From positions 4,068,776-4,132,775 of the forward strand of contig OZ025873.1 of NCBI GenBank assembly GCA_964019415.1: a stretch of 64,000 bases of DNA, given 5' to 3'. The DNA is from Ianthella basta (lineage: Eukaryota; Porifera; Demospongiae; Verongiida; Ianthellidae). The translations under genes and the position numbers were made by a program. The notes below the pieces were generated by a model. That model ran no database searches. It saw nothing but the letters and a program-made list of their open reading frames with translations, and was not told the origin of the DNA. Positions within the stretch are counted from its first letter, which is position 1. The number at the start of each line of letters is the position of its first letter. Of the stretch, positions 34,216 to 43,164 are shown piece after piece.

Positions 34216-34942
34216 CTTCTTTTGGCCTTGTTCCTGTAATGATAGCAGAGCCAAACCTGCAGCCAAATCTGATGGTACATAACCTCTGAACTTGCAAAAC
34301 ACACTTGCCAGTGTCACTGCCACTTCTGTGAACACTGAATGCTGGAAAGCTTTTAGACGAAGGCAGCACAGTAGACTCTGTAGACGCCATTGCCACCTGC
34401 GACGTTGCACATGCTGCTTGACTTCATCACTGCCAAGTCGTGACAGCCGCCTACCTCCGTAGCTCTCTGATGGTGCTACATCCTCAAATTGCATTTGTTT
34501 AGGCATACAGAAACAATGGATCACACCCATTCGAAAGAACATGTAGCCAGTAGCAGCAACTGATGTCCATGTGTTCCATACTAGAAGACATCGCACAAAG
34601 GTAAGAAGATTGTGCTGCTTGCTACACTCCAGATCAGGATCAAAGGCCCAGAGGAAACCAACAATATCCCATGAAAACTCCACAATGAAGCAAGCTGTGA
34701 GTACATACAGCACAATATGAATGTGCCTTCTTGGATGGGGGTTAGCAATTGTTCCACGTGCACTGACAATGAGGCCTGAAAGCTCCACAGCTCCCATTGC
34801 ACTATGGAGTGCCAGTAGAACGAACAGGTACACTTTGAGCAGCTGCAATTCTTCACAGTTACTAACACTTGAGAAGAACACCAAGACAATAGAGATAGTG
34901 AGGAGCCTGCAGTAGCGGGATGCAAAAAGAGATTCATTGTTT
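34216..34942 (-). CDS. DAGL: Diacylglycerol lipase, exon with transmembrane helices
   Basis: Reads NNESLFASRYCRLLTISIVL ... SGLIVSARGTIANPHPRRHI ... VPSDLAAGLALLSLQEQGQK. The blocks SxRGTIxNPxPR, the helices before and after it, and VPSDLAAGLALL are hallmarks of the N-terminal membrane region of DAGL alpha/beta. Hydrophobic segments near 34880-34905, 34775-34840, 34665-34715 and 34540-34600 would be membrane helices. The acceptor proposed (CCTATGAG) is weak but gives the right phase with exon 1. The donor is GTTTGTA, ending at a whole codon. The enzyme sits in the plasma membrane and makes the endocannabinoid 2-AG in vertebrates. Confidence 0.88.
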
Positions 34943-35002
34943 CTCATAGGCACGTACGTAGTTAAAGTACCTGTTCATACATACTATAAGGGGTCTATGA
35001 AC

Positions 35003-35247
35003 CTTTTCACTTGAAAAGGCAGAAACGTTACTACCCACCCAACTATTATAATTGTAACTAGATCCAGTAGTACTGTAAAATGAAATCCAAGAATAAATGA
35101 AATTAATGCAAACTGCTGAAACAGTAGCGTGCAATGGCATGGTTTGGCTGACCATACGACACGAATAGCAATTGCTGTCGCGAAAGGGAACACTAAGTCA
35201 TCGCTTCCAATCTTCCACTTTACTCGAAAAGCCTCCAAAGCTGGCAT
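35003..35247 (-). CDS. DAGL: Diacylglycerol lipase, first coding exon
   Basis: ATG at 35247; MPALEAFRVKWKIGSDDLVF matches the DAGL N-terminus (MPG-x-x-x-F-x-R-W-x-x-x-SDDLV-x-P). A long hydrophobic segment follows (LLFQQFALISFILGFHFTVL and on). Donor GTTCAT at 35002; the 60-nt intron to 34943 fits the phase (two bases plus one). The gap to the next recognised exon after 34216 is 15.5 kb and full of mobile DNA. Confidence 0.85.
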
Positions 35248-35396
35248 TCAGTGGCCTTATTGTGCGTACTCAGGAAAGCTGCACCGTTGTCAAGGCTCGG
35301 CAGCTGCAGCCAATCAGGGGGAATCTTGAGGGCGCCTAACAAGTGACAAGTGCGCTAATAAGCCCGGCGTCAGACGTCTATATAGTGCCCGGTTAA

Positions 35397-35452
35397 CAAG
35401 TATTTCGAGTTAAAAAAACTCGTGGGGCTGCCGCCCCAACTCGAAATACTTG
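35397..35452. repeat. AAGTATTTCGAGTT hairpin repeat, copy 4
   Basis: 15-bp perfect arms, inner hairpin GGGGCTGCCGCCCC. Confidence 0.9.
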
Positions 35453-35560
35453 CTCCCTTCGGTCGCTGCTCTGTCACTCATGATTGGTAACACATGACAT
35501 TGTGTCATACACCTCAGTGACAGTACACATACACCACTAGTCATCAAACATAGCTACATG

Positions 35561-35588
35561 ACACACACACACACACACATGCACATAT

Positions 35589-35673
<85 letters not shown>

Positions 35674-35690
35674 CACATCACACACCACAC
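35561..35690. repeat. AC microsatellite
   Basis: Nearly pure AC over about 90 bp with a short interrupted start. Confidence 0.95.
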
Positions 35691-36392
35691 ATGCACAGAG
35701 AAATCTCCAGCAGACAGACACATGACTGCTTACAGCACATGCATTTACCGTGAATATTCACAGAAATATAATGTACCAAGGAACCCACAGTCGCCAGAGT
35801 AGCTAGTGGTTTGTGATGGCAAAAGCTACGTACGTTTGCTACAGCGCAGTACGCGTGGGCCAGGTTCTGAAGAGCATTTAGAAGGGCAACCGTGCGAGCT
35901 AAGCTTTTCAACGCTAGAAATGGTTGAAGAATGTTAGCGTCAACATATCACGGCGTTCACCAGTTTCTACGTTACTCCTGTCATGTGTTCCAGGCGGCGG
36001 AGTGAAGTCCTCCGAGGCGGGCGCGGCCATTATCGAAGAAGGCGCGGGCGAAGTCGATGACCTGTTGGGCGCTGTCTAGAAGCTGTCTCTTTGCCCGTCG
36101 ACCAGAAGTGCTGTAGGAGTCTGTTCCAGGATCAGAGGCGGAAGAGAACGTCCAAAGTTCGCTAAGACGTCGTTTCGAAGCCGGTTTTCAAAGTCCCTTG
36201 GCCTCGCACACGGTCTACTTCCGGCCGAATAAAATGGCCGACAATATAAATTCCCTATACCCAATACTTCGCCCAATACATTCAATATAAATGTAAGCAT
36301 TGACGCACAACCGTAGGTTGGCGTATTATATATATATATATATATATATCCGTAACATGAAGCCATATGAAAACGTCAATTTGAAAACAATA

Positions 36393-36417
36393 TAGGGGCT
36401 GCCTGCGGCAGCCCCTA
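36393..36417. repeat. Perfect GC-rich hairpin
   Basis: TAGGGGCTGCC, TGC, GGCAGCCCCTA: an 11-bp perfect stem. Shares the GGGGCTGCC word with the inner stem of the AAGTATTTCGAGTT repeats. Confidence 0.7.
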
Positions 36418-36431
36418 AAAATGGCGTCTCC

Positions 36432-36530
36432 TATCAAACTTCACGGCAATGTGGTTCATCATGGTGTTGAGTTACTGTTGCTTGTTTCTGTGCTTTTTCT
36501 GCTGGACATTCCTAAATCCCATCAGATTGT
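36432..36530. mobile_element. Foldback family 2, single arm
   Basis: TTGCTTGTTTCTGTGCTTTT, TCTGCTGGACATTCCTAAAT: one right arm without partner. A second lone arm lies at 38143-38232 (TTGCTTGTTTCTATGCTTTT). Confidence 0.7.
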
Positions 36531-36767
36531 AAAGGAAATTTTATACACTAGTTTTGTTGCATATCGGTAGTCTCATCCCCAGACCCTTTCGCCGCGCGTG
36601 CGTACTTGCGCGTGAGGAGGTAGGGTTACCCAATTGCTCCGTCCTACCACCAGAAGTAGCTCAAGGCTGTCCACAGACAACATGAAAAAGAGAAAAAGCG
36701 ATGCTATGGAGAGAGAGTCCGTGAGGACTCAGGTTGAAAAGGCATCGTTTACGCCTGTAGTTTTTTC

Positions 36768-37389
36768 ATCAGACAGCACGGTAGGGTCCCCTGTAGTGTC
36801 TATGTAGGGATGGCAGTGGTTGTTTGCTGTAATACAACCGAAAAGTAGCGTTACTCCTGAATAGGACCGAAAACCTGCAAACGAAGCTTGCCATGAAGAA
36901 GCAGGGACTGAACAGTGCACATAGCTAAACTTACTTCACAGCGAAGGTGTGCCTACACGTAGAGAACGCCCTCGACATTTCCCACGTTTCGTCTTCTTCT
37001 CTGACAGCCGTAGCGCACAAACCAAAAGGAACAGGAGAATATTTCTTGCACCATAGTGCACCATTTTTGGCTGGTTGTATTCCTTTGTAGGTTAAAAGGC
37101 GACGTAGATTGGTACGGAAGAGGGCGCTTGCTACGACTCCCGCCGTGTTGCTTGACCAAGCGGGCGGACGCCATTTCAAATTACGTAATTAAACCGGATG
37201 AAACCGGCGAGACTGGTGAAATTGCGAGCAGCTGCGTACAGCTTCCGAAGGCTACTTCTTCTGTTGTTTTGCTCCACATTGGAATTCTTCGCTTTGTTCT
37301 ACGACTTAGCTTGGCATTTGGCTTGGGGAATAAATTATTAACAATGCTAATACAATTTCTCAAATGCAAATTGCAGCTATTATATCAGG
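36768..37389 (-). repeat. Dispersed segment S, uninterrupted copy (empty site)
   Basis: On the minus strand it matches 58252-58463 followed by 61038-61480. The junction of the two halves falls at ATTACGTAATTTG near 37184-37196, which shows the pre-insertion state of the pogo element. A minus-strand ORF (36953-37174, MASARLVKQHGGSRSKRPLP) has no known family; its counterpart at 61048 is altered by a GAA expansion. This could be a duplicated promoter/first-exon region or an unknown element. Confidence 0.75.
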
Positions 37390-37429
37390 AGTTAAAGCAA
37401 GGAGGTTGAAATAGCTATACTGCGGATCT

Positions 37430-37530
37430 TAGCTCATGCTCCATAAAAAGTGCAGAAACTAGAAATAATAAACATTTTCTGCAAAAATAGTAAGGATGTA
37501 GGGATGGCATAAAAAGGACAGAAATACAGT
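37430..37530. mobile_element. Foldback family 1, single arm
   Basis: CATAAAAAGTGCAGAAACTA and TTTTCTGCAAAAATAGTAAG, then GATGTAGGGATGGCATAAAA; truncated after about 37525. Confidence 0.7.
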
Positions 37531-37539
37531 ATGTGACAT

Positions 37540-38030
37540 ATAATGTTAACGTTTCGTTTTAACAAAACGCTGGAAAACGGCGCGTTCTGTCTCGCGGAAC
37601 GGGAGAGAACGATGAATAAAACGATACGGAACGGTAGCAATATCATTGCGCAACTTCTCCGGAACGATTCGGCAGGTGAATGAAACGATTGAGAGACGAT
37701 TTCGCGGCAAAAACGATAGCGAGACAGTTCATACGTTGGCCCATACGTTCATAGTGTGGAATCCGCTGCCTCTTATAACTGCTGTACACCTTGGTCACTT
37801 GTCTAATACTACGAATTCGCGCTAAACCGTTTCGACTGCTCCTATATAAATCGCTCCGTACGCCCCCGAATCGTTTCGTTCCTATCCGTTCCAACGCATG
37901 TGTTCGTTTTGCGTACGTTAGAATCGTTTTCTTCTCCAAAAGAAAACGGAAGGGGACGGAACAGAACGGAATAGAGAACGGTGTAATAAACGGAACGGAA
38001 TGGAAAGAAACGAAACGAAGAAGAAGACGA
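37540..38030. repeat. CpG-rich degenerate GGAACG/AACGG simple region
   Basis: Dense recurrence of ACGG, GGAACG and ACGAT words on the left and right, with TTTCGTTTT near the left edge and GAAACGAAACGAAG near the right edge suggesting inverted ends. The CpG density is strikingly above the surroundings. It may be a MITE; no family recognised. Confidence 0.5.
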
Positions 38031-38142
38031 CCTGCTTCTCCAGCACCAGATGCTCCTGATCCTTTGTTAGCTGGCTACCTGGATCCAAGGGATATAGTTA
38101 GCTAGCTAGCTAGCTAGTTAGGGATTTAGGTATGCTGAGTGA

Positions 38143-38232
38143 AATTCACAGAACTGAGGTGTGTCAAAACGTTGAGTTGCTATTGCTTGTTTCTATGCTT
38201 TTCAGTTAATCATTTCTAAATCCATACTCCTT
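38143..38232. mobile_element. Foldback family 2, single arm
   Basis: See 36432. Preceded by a GCTA tetranucleotide run at 38098-38118. Confidence 0.65.
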
Positions 38233-38650
38233 TGTGAGGAAAGGTTATTGTTCTCTAGTTTGTACACTTTTGCATATTCAAAAGAGTGTACATCAAAGTC
38301 TTGAGCTGATCAGTACCTGTTTCTTAAACCTATCAAAATGAATTATGTCACTCTAGAATAACTGTCATGTGCATACATGTAGTCTAGCATGCTGCAGCGG
38401 TATATATAGAAGCACAGCAAAATTGGTGGCATTGGGGTATCTTTAATACATGCATGGGGAAGACATACTTAGCACTAACTCTATCACTGTATTTATTGGA
38501 TTGCCAACGGCAGTCAGATCCTAACCCTTGACTTAGGTACTTAAGTCCTCATGCACTATTTAGGTGCATAGGTGTCCTGCGTTGTGCGCTAGGAGCACAA
38601 AAATTCACTGGGAAGTAGAATAAGAACTAGAATTATTAGAACTTTCCTTT

Positions 38651-38930
38651 AAATTTGATATGAATTTAGGAATGGCCAACAGAAAAGCATAAGAACAAGC
38701 ACTCACAGTCACTACAATATACCTCATTACTGAGGAGTTTACTCGGCATTTCTAATTTTCTTGCAGCTTCATAGACCCAAATGTGTAGCTATGCTTAACT
38801 AACTATGTAGTTAGTTCCATGTACAATGAAATTAGGAATGCCAAGTAAACTCCACAGTAATGAGGTATATTGTAGTGAATGTTATTTGTTCCTATATTTT
38901 TCCTGTTGGTCATTCCTAAGTTCTAGTTTG
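38651..38930. mobile_element. Foldback element family 2, second complete copy
   Basis: Arms 38657-38765 and 38823-38925 are inverted copies (GAATTTAGGAATGGCCAACA ... TGTTGGTCATTCCTAA) around a loop of about 57 bp. The inner part of the arm (TACAATATACCTCATTACTG) differs from the 32.8-kb copy, while the outer part (TTTAGGAATGGCC) is shared. Confidence 0.85.
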
Positions 38931-38939
38931 TATAAATTA

Positions 38940-39660
38940 TTATTAAATAAATAAATTAAATACTAAACTTAAATTATTCTGGTTTGTATACTTTACTATA
39001 CTTACCCTACTAATTATTGTTATCCAAGCTATATCCAAGCGATATCTGCATCAAACTATTTCTAGAGAGGATTGATACCCCTTTCATGCTGGATATCTTA
39101 TACTACTTATCAAGGGATTAGATTATATGTGCTCTTGGCTCTACAGTGCTCCAATCCTAAAGGTTCCATTTTTGTTTTTGAAGAAAAGAAGGTAATGAGC
39201 CTCTTTGTGATACACATTTCTGGATCAAGTTTAACCAATTTTTCATGTGTGGGTGGGAGGACAGGTCACATGACAAAGTGTTAATCCTCCTCCTTAGCAG
39301 TGGACCAACTGCTATGAACCGTCCCTTCAACAATTGTGCGCCAAGTCACACACATATGATGACTTACAACCTTCCCCCATTAGTATTTGCTTTTGTTGAA
39401 ACCACAAGTGTTTCACTGGCGGGTATACAAGAGCAGCTAGCCATTGGGCCATCCATCAGTATGCCACACTGATGACCCCCAACTAGGGTGAAACAGCTGT
39501 CTGTGGCTCTACCATCTTTGTTGGATGACTAGCAGGGAAATAAATACTATATAGTATTATAGAAGCTTCAAAATCAAATTAAACTGAAGAATGATATAAA
39601 TTAAATTTATACTTACTTGCAAATAACTAACTGCAAATTCAGCAATTCAGCAAAGATTAA
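38940..39660. other. Downstream flank of the HECT gene, nothing recognised
   Basis: AT-rich. Sequence TGTGGGTGGGAGGACAGGTC (about 39247) resembles TGTGGGCGGGAGGACA at 6470, so an old repeat may be present. Confidence 0.35.
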
Positions 39661-39893
39661 TTAGAAATGTCTAAAACCACCATGGCATGACAGCGCTTGT
39701 GTCATTTTCTCTTTAAATTCCCAGTAGTCCTCATACTGTGCTGGAAGTGTCAGAGAGAGTGAGCACGTTGATGCAGTTGGATACACAGCATTGCTGAAGG
39801 TCAAAGATAGTGTCATGTCAAACCCAAGGGGAGGTATCTGAGAAGCTCCTGAGAAATAGCTGAGAACATCCTCCAAAGATACTTCACTGCCAC
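39661..39893 (-). CDS. HECT E3 ubiquitin ligase (G2E3-like), last exon with catalytic Cys
   Basis: Reads GGSEVSLEDVLSYFSGASQI, PPLGFDMTLSLTFSN, YPTASTCSLSLTLPAQYEDY, WEFKEKMTQALSCHGGFRHF, stop. This is the HECT C-lobe: the PTAxTC motif holds the ubiquitin-accepting cysteine (about 39760), followed by the L-x-LP-x-Y and FKEKM-x-x-AL blocks and the terminal GGF. Acceptor TTCTCCAAG at 39894; the phase matches the exon at 40102. Confidence 0.92.
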
Positions 39894-40101
39894 CTTGGAG
39901 AACAAACAAGTAAGCAAATTTATACACCACATAGATAAGATGGCAGCGCTCAATCAAGTAGTAAACATAACGAAGACAAAAGCAATTTTCCATTCAGCAA
40001 GGGCAAAGTTGTGTTATAATGCTATTTCAGAGGTCAGCCTGTCACATGCACATGCATGTATATGCCATTGCACATATGCAGTAAATATACATAGTACAAA
40101 C

Positions 40102-40218
40102 CTGCACAGTCTTCCAAGTAGTCAGTGAAAAACATGTACGTGACCAATTCCTTGGCTTTCATGTTACTGCCATCTTCAGAAAACTTCACTTTCCCATCAA
40201 ATAAAGATTTAATCGTAG
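40102..40218 (-). CDS. HECT E3 ligase, exon
   Basis: ATIKSLFDGKVKFSEDGSNM then KAKELVTYMFFTDYLEDCA. Matches the segment F-x-EEGSN-x-x-x-x-E-x-TY-x-x-F-x-DYL-x-D of G2E3-type HECT domains. Splice sites: TGCAG acceptor, GTTTG donor; phase 1 in and out fits both neighbours. Confidence 0.85.
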
Positions 40219-40332
40219 CTGCATGAAGGAATGCATGTACATTGTTGAGAGGGGACCCTAACCCTAGGCCTGCACACTAGAATCTCTGCATTCAATTATT
40301 GTCCTTCTCCACATTTGTATCTAACCCAGTAC

Positions 40333-40618
40333 CTGGAGTTAGCTCAGTCTGTTCTGAAGCAATGGAAAGGGGTTCGAAAAGGCTGGGATGCAACTTCATA
40401 GCATCTGCAACACCTAGAGTACCCAGTCCATCTTTCAACTGGTTCAATTCAGCTTTGCACTTGAGAATAATGTGGTGGAGGGAAATGGCCTTCACCAATG
40501 CAGGAGTACCCACCAAACCAATGAAGAAAGGTGGTTTCGTGAAACCACAATCCACAAGCATGTCAGAGGTATCTTTGCATATTATCCTCACTTCTTCATT
40601 GGTACTAGCAGCACAAAT
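40333..40618 (-). CDS. HECT E3 ligase, exon
   Basis: ICAASTNEEVRIICKDTSDM, LVDCGFTKPPFFIGLVGTPA, LKDGLGTLGVADAMKLHPSL. The block LK-x-GL-x-TLGV-x-x-x-x-x-HP-x-LF is typical of invertebrate G2/M-phase-specific E3 ligase-like proteins. Acceptor ATTATGCAG, donor GTACTGGG. Confidence 0.85.
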
Positions 40619-40782
40619 CTGCATAATCATTATAGTGACAAATGAACTCCATGTCCATTCCACTCCATTAAGTTTTATCCACACAATGCACCACAACATA
40701 TGTTTATATTACTAGACAATCAGTTGCACAGCAATGCCTGCATGCACTGAGCATGCACATAATTCAATCACTTATGATATAC

Positions 40783-40944
40783 CTTGTCCAAAATTGCTCT
40801 GATGTTAGGGTCAGGAATGACAGTGTAGTTAAGCACAGTCACATCTCTTCCACATAGGTAATCATATATTATGTCTTTGCATAGGAAAGGGTAGCCTGAC
40901 CCTCCTTGTGCAATGGAAGTTGCCATCTGACAGCCAATGCTGAA
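40783..40944 (-). CDS. HECT E3 ligase, exon of the N-lobe
   Basis: MATSIAQGGSGYPFLCKDII then YDYLCGRDVTVLNYTVIPDP and IRAILDK. Corresponds to the HECT N-lobe block (A-x-S-x-x-QGG-x-G-x-P ... DP-x-x-R). The donor GTATATC is clear. The acceptor is uncertain: in-frame similarity seems to extend upstream (VFFSIGCQ), while the available AG sites at 40941 and 40927 give different phases, so the high end is approximate. Confidence 0.75.
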
Positions 40945-41148
40945 GAAAACGTTGGATTGAACACAAGTGAAGAGAAACCCATGCAGTATAAGATAATCTC
41001 ATAACAGTTACTATGTGTTTGCAAGAGTGTGATGCTGCATAGATGAATTAATGAGCATGATGACTTAATCATGAGTACAAGGCTAGCTGCATATGAATAA
41101 TTAATGCTGTGTATATACACTTAAGCTTTTTTGCATGTCTAAGCATAC

Positions 41149-41292
41149 CTGGAGAGCAACTGTATCGCTACGAGGCAGCAAGTTGCTGCATACTTCCTCG
41201 AAATATGACCCTTTCAGCAATAAGCCAAAAAGGCGCCATAATTCCATTTGGGGCCCTCCTTTGTCTTCACCAAGTTCTCCCACGAAGGCAAC
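41149..41292 (-). CDS. HECT E3 ligase, start of the HECT domain
   Basis: VAFVGELGEDKGGPQMELWR then LFGLLLKGSYFEEVCS: the conserved HECT opening (V-x-F-x-GE-x-x-x-D-x-GGP-x-x-E-x-x-RL). Acceptor TTATAG, donor GTATGC; 48 whole codons. Upstream N-terminal exons are not firmly identified. Confidence 0.85.
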
Positions 41293-41579
41293 CTATAAGA
41301 TACAAGATTAGCTAGCATATAGCTTGCATCATACCCTAATTTACAGAACAACATTAAAGATCTCTACCTAGATGTGTTTAGTGGGACAAAAATCATGGCT
41401 TTTGGCACCATGCAGGCAGTCAGTGAGAATGTGCAATCACCTCACTTCCAAAAGGTATTCAGTGAAGAAATCCGCTCCCCAAGACAACCTAATGAGGATG
41501 TCTTGCAACCTTATGGAAAACATAATGTACAAGTGGAAGTGTTTGATCATAATAACTCTAGGCAAAAGCACGTATATAA

Positions 41580-41587
41580 ACACACAC

Positions 41588-41646
<59 letters not shown>

Positions 41647-41682
41647 CACATGCACACACACACACACAAACGCACACACACT
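41580..41682. repeat. AC microsatellite
   Basis: Nearly pure AC. The Thr-His and Cys-Val frames across it are artefacts. Confidence 0.95.
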
Positions 41683-42299
41683 TTTAGACAGCTGCGCTTT
41701 CAGTTGTGGGGATTGTTTCTTGGTGGCGCTGATGAAGGCATATTAAGCAAAGCGATGGTTCCAGCTTTTAAACTTCCAAACTTTTGTGGTCAGCTTTGTA
41801 GGAAGACCAGTCCTCTTCCTGTTCTGTAAGAAACTAAATATTTCATGAGCACCTGTCCCCATGCCTACTCATACCCTTTGGAGTGTTTGAATGGCCAAAT
41901 TGCATCTTGTACGAAAGTGACTACCTGCATATTGAAGCATAAACACATTAAGTGTTTGCATTACAAATGTAACAAACAGTACAAACAGTACAACATTACA
42001 ATCCACACCCAAAAGGATGTTACATCAGACTCTAGCATGTACAGTTGGCCTATGACCCCATGTGTACATCCTGTCTGGCTTGCAATATATATGCCAAATG
42101 TTAATAATTCTTGTAGGACAATTAAGATTTCAATCTGATCTGCTTGTATATAGTATGGTCTTTCTAGCAAGCATGATGTATGAGATCTTGTACAACATTT
42201 GTTCATCTGACATGTACAATGTGCCTAATCACACGCAGGTAAAATTGTACTATTATATGCAATCCTCTGTGGTATGGGTCACACCCTGCATGATCTTAC

Positions 42300-42623
42300 C
42301 ATTAGAAGGCCCAGGTTGTGTGCTGGTGGTAGAGCTGCCAGCACCATTCCTCAAGGTAGAGCCACCATCAGAAGCAGAAGCATCACTCCTTGATGTAGAA
42401 CTACCTGCAGCAACACCACTACCAGATATGGAGCCACACCTGAAGTCACCTGCAGCAGCATCACTCCTAGACCTAGAGTCGCCGGCAGAAGCACCACTCG
42501 TCGATCTAGAGTCACTTGCAGCATCACAGCCTGTGCTCGTTGTAGCTCTTCTGGCAAAATGCGCCTCTGCTCGGGCTCTATATCGGCCATGTCCACCGGG
42601 TGCTTTCCACCCTGCCCCAAGCG
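42300..42623 (-). CDS. Candidate 5' exon of the HECT gene, frame uncertain
   Basis: Strong splice signals bound it: acceptor CTTCCTTTGCAG above 42623 and donor GTAAGATC at 42299. Two frames look protein-like. One gives GKHPVDMADIEPEQRRILPE then ELQRAQAVMLQ, with an ATG at about 42575; the other gives a Ser/Ala-rich run (GASAGDSRSRSDAAAGD and on) open to the donor. Either a shift lies within the exon or only one frame is real. Position and strand fit the HECT gene. A CACGTG E-box lies at 42677-42682. Confidence 0.3.
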
Positions 42624-42749
42624 CTGCAAAGGAAGATAAGCGCCCCGAGTGCCCTTTTGGCGCGCAGCGATCGTGTCACGTGGCGTTGGTCATCATCTTG
42701 CTAGCCACATAACTAATCGACTACAAATGAAACTGCAGTCACACTGCAG

Positions 42750-42890
42750 TAATCGAGAACTGCCAAATCGAAGATCACACAGCGAAATCGGCAAACGAGG
42801 TGTCGACATCGATAATCGAAGTATGCTAAACGAAGATCGCGAACTGCCAAATCGAAGATCGCACCCGAAATCGGTAATCGAGGTCTACCA
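42750..42890. repeat. Degenerate direct repeat rich in AATCGA words
   Basis: GAACTGCCAAATCGAAGATC occurs at about 42759 and 42840, each followed by a CGAAATCGG block (42785 and 42868). An ancient duplication of about 80 bp. Confidence 0.6.
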
Positions 42891-42930
42891 TTTACTGTAA
42901 TTGCACGGTTATTTTGTCGCACTTCGTATT

Positions 42931-43064
42931 CCATAGTAGTTATTATTATTATTATTAATATTATTATCATTGTACAATACAGTAGTGATAAAATTTAATG
43001 TGTGAAGAGTCACTTTATTATAATAGTAATAATAAATGATAATAATGATAATAATTATTATAAG
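42931..43064. repeat. TAA/TTA-rich tract at the 3' side of the RLE LINE
   Basis: TTATTATTATTATTAATATT and AATAATGATAATAATTATTA runs. Confidence 0.7.
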
Positions 43065-43164
43065 ACAAAGAGACACAGATACGCATTACATTAATTGAAC
43101 AATCATACTGATGAATTAAATCAAATAAAATCAATCAAATCAATTCAATTAAATCAATCAATCA

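Larger units (their letters stand above)
35395..36252. repeat. 855-bp duplicated segment, copy B
   Basis: Same order as copy A (31496-32350), about 3.9 kb apart in direct orientation: hairpin 35397-35452, pure AC run, unique part, CpG-rich part. The small minus-strand ORF has lost its start (CTG for ATG at about 36127) and carries TAG for GAG (about 36077). It begins about 150 bp upstream of the DAGL start codon. Confidence 0.9.
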
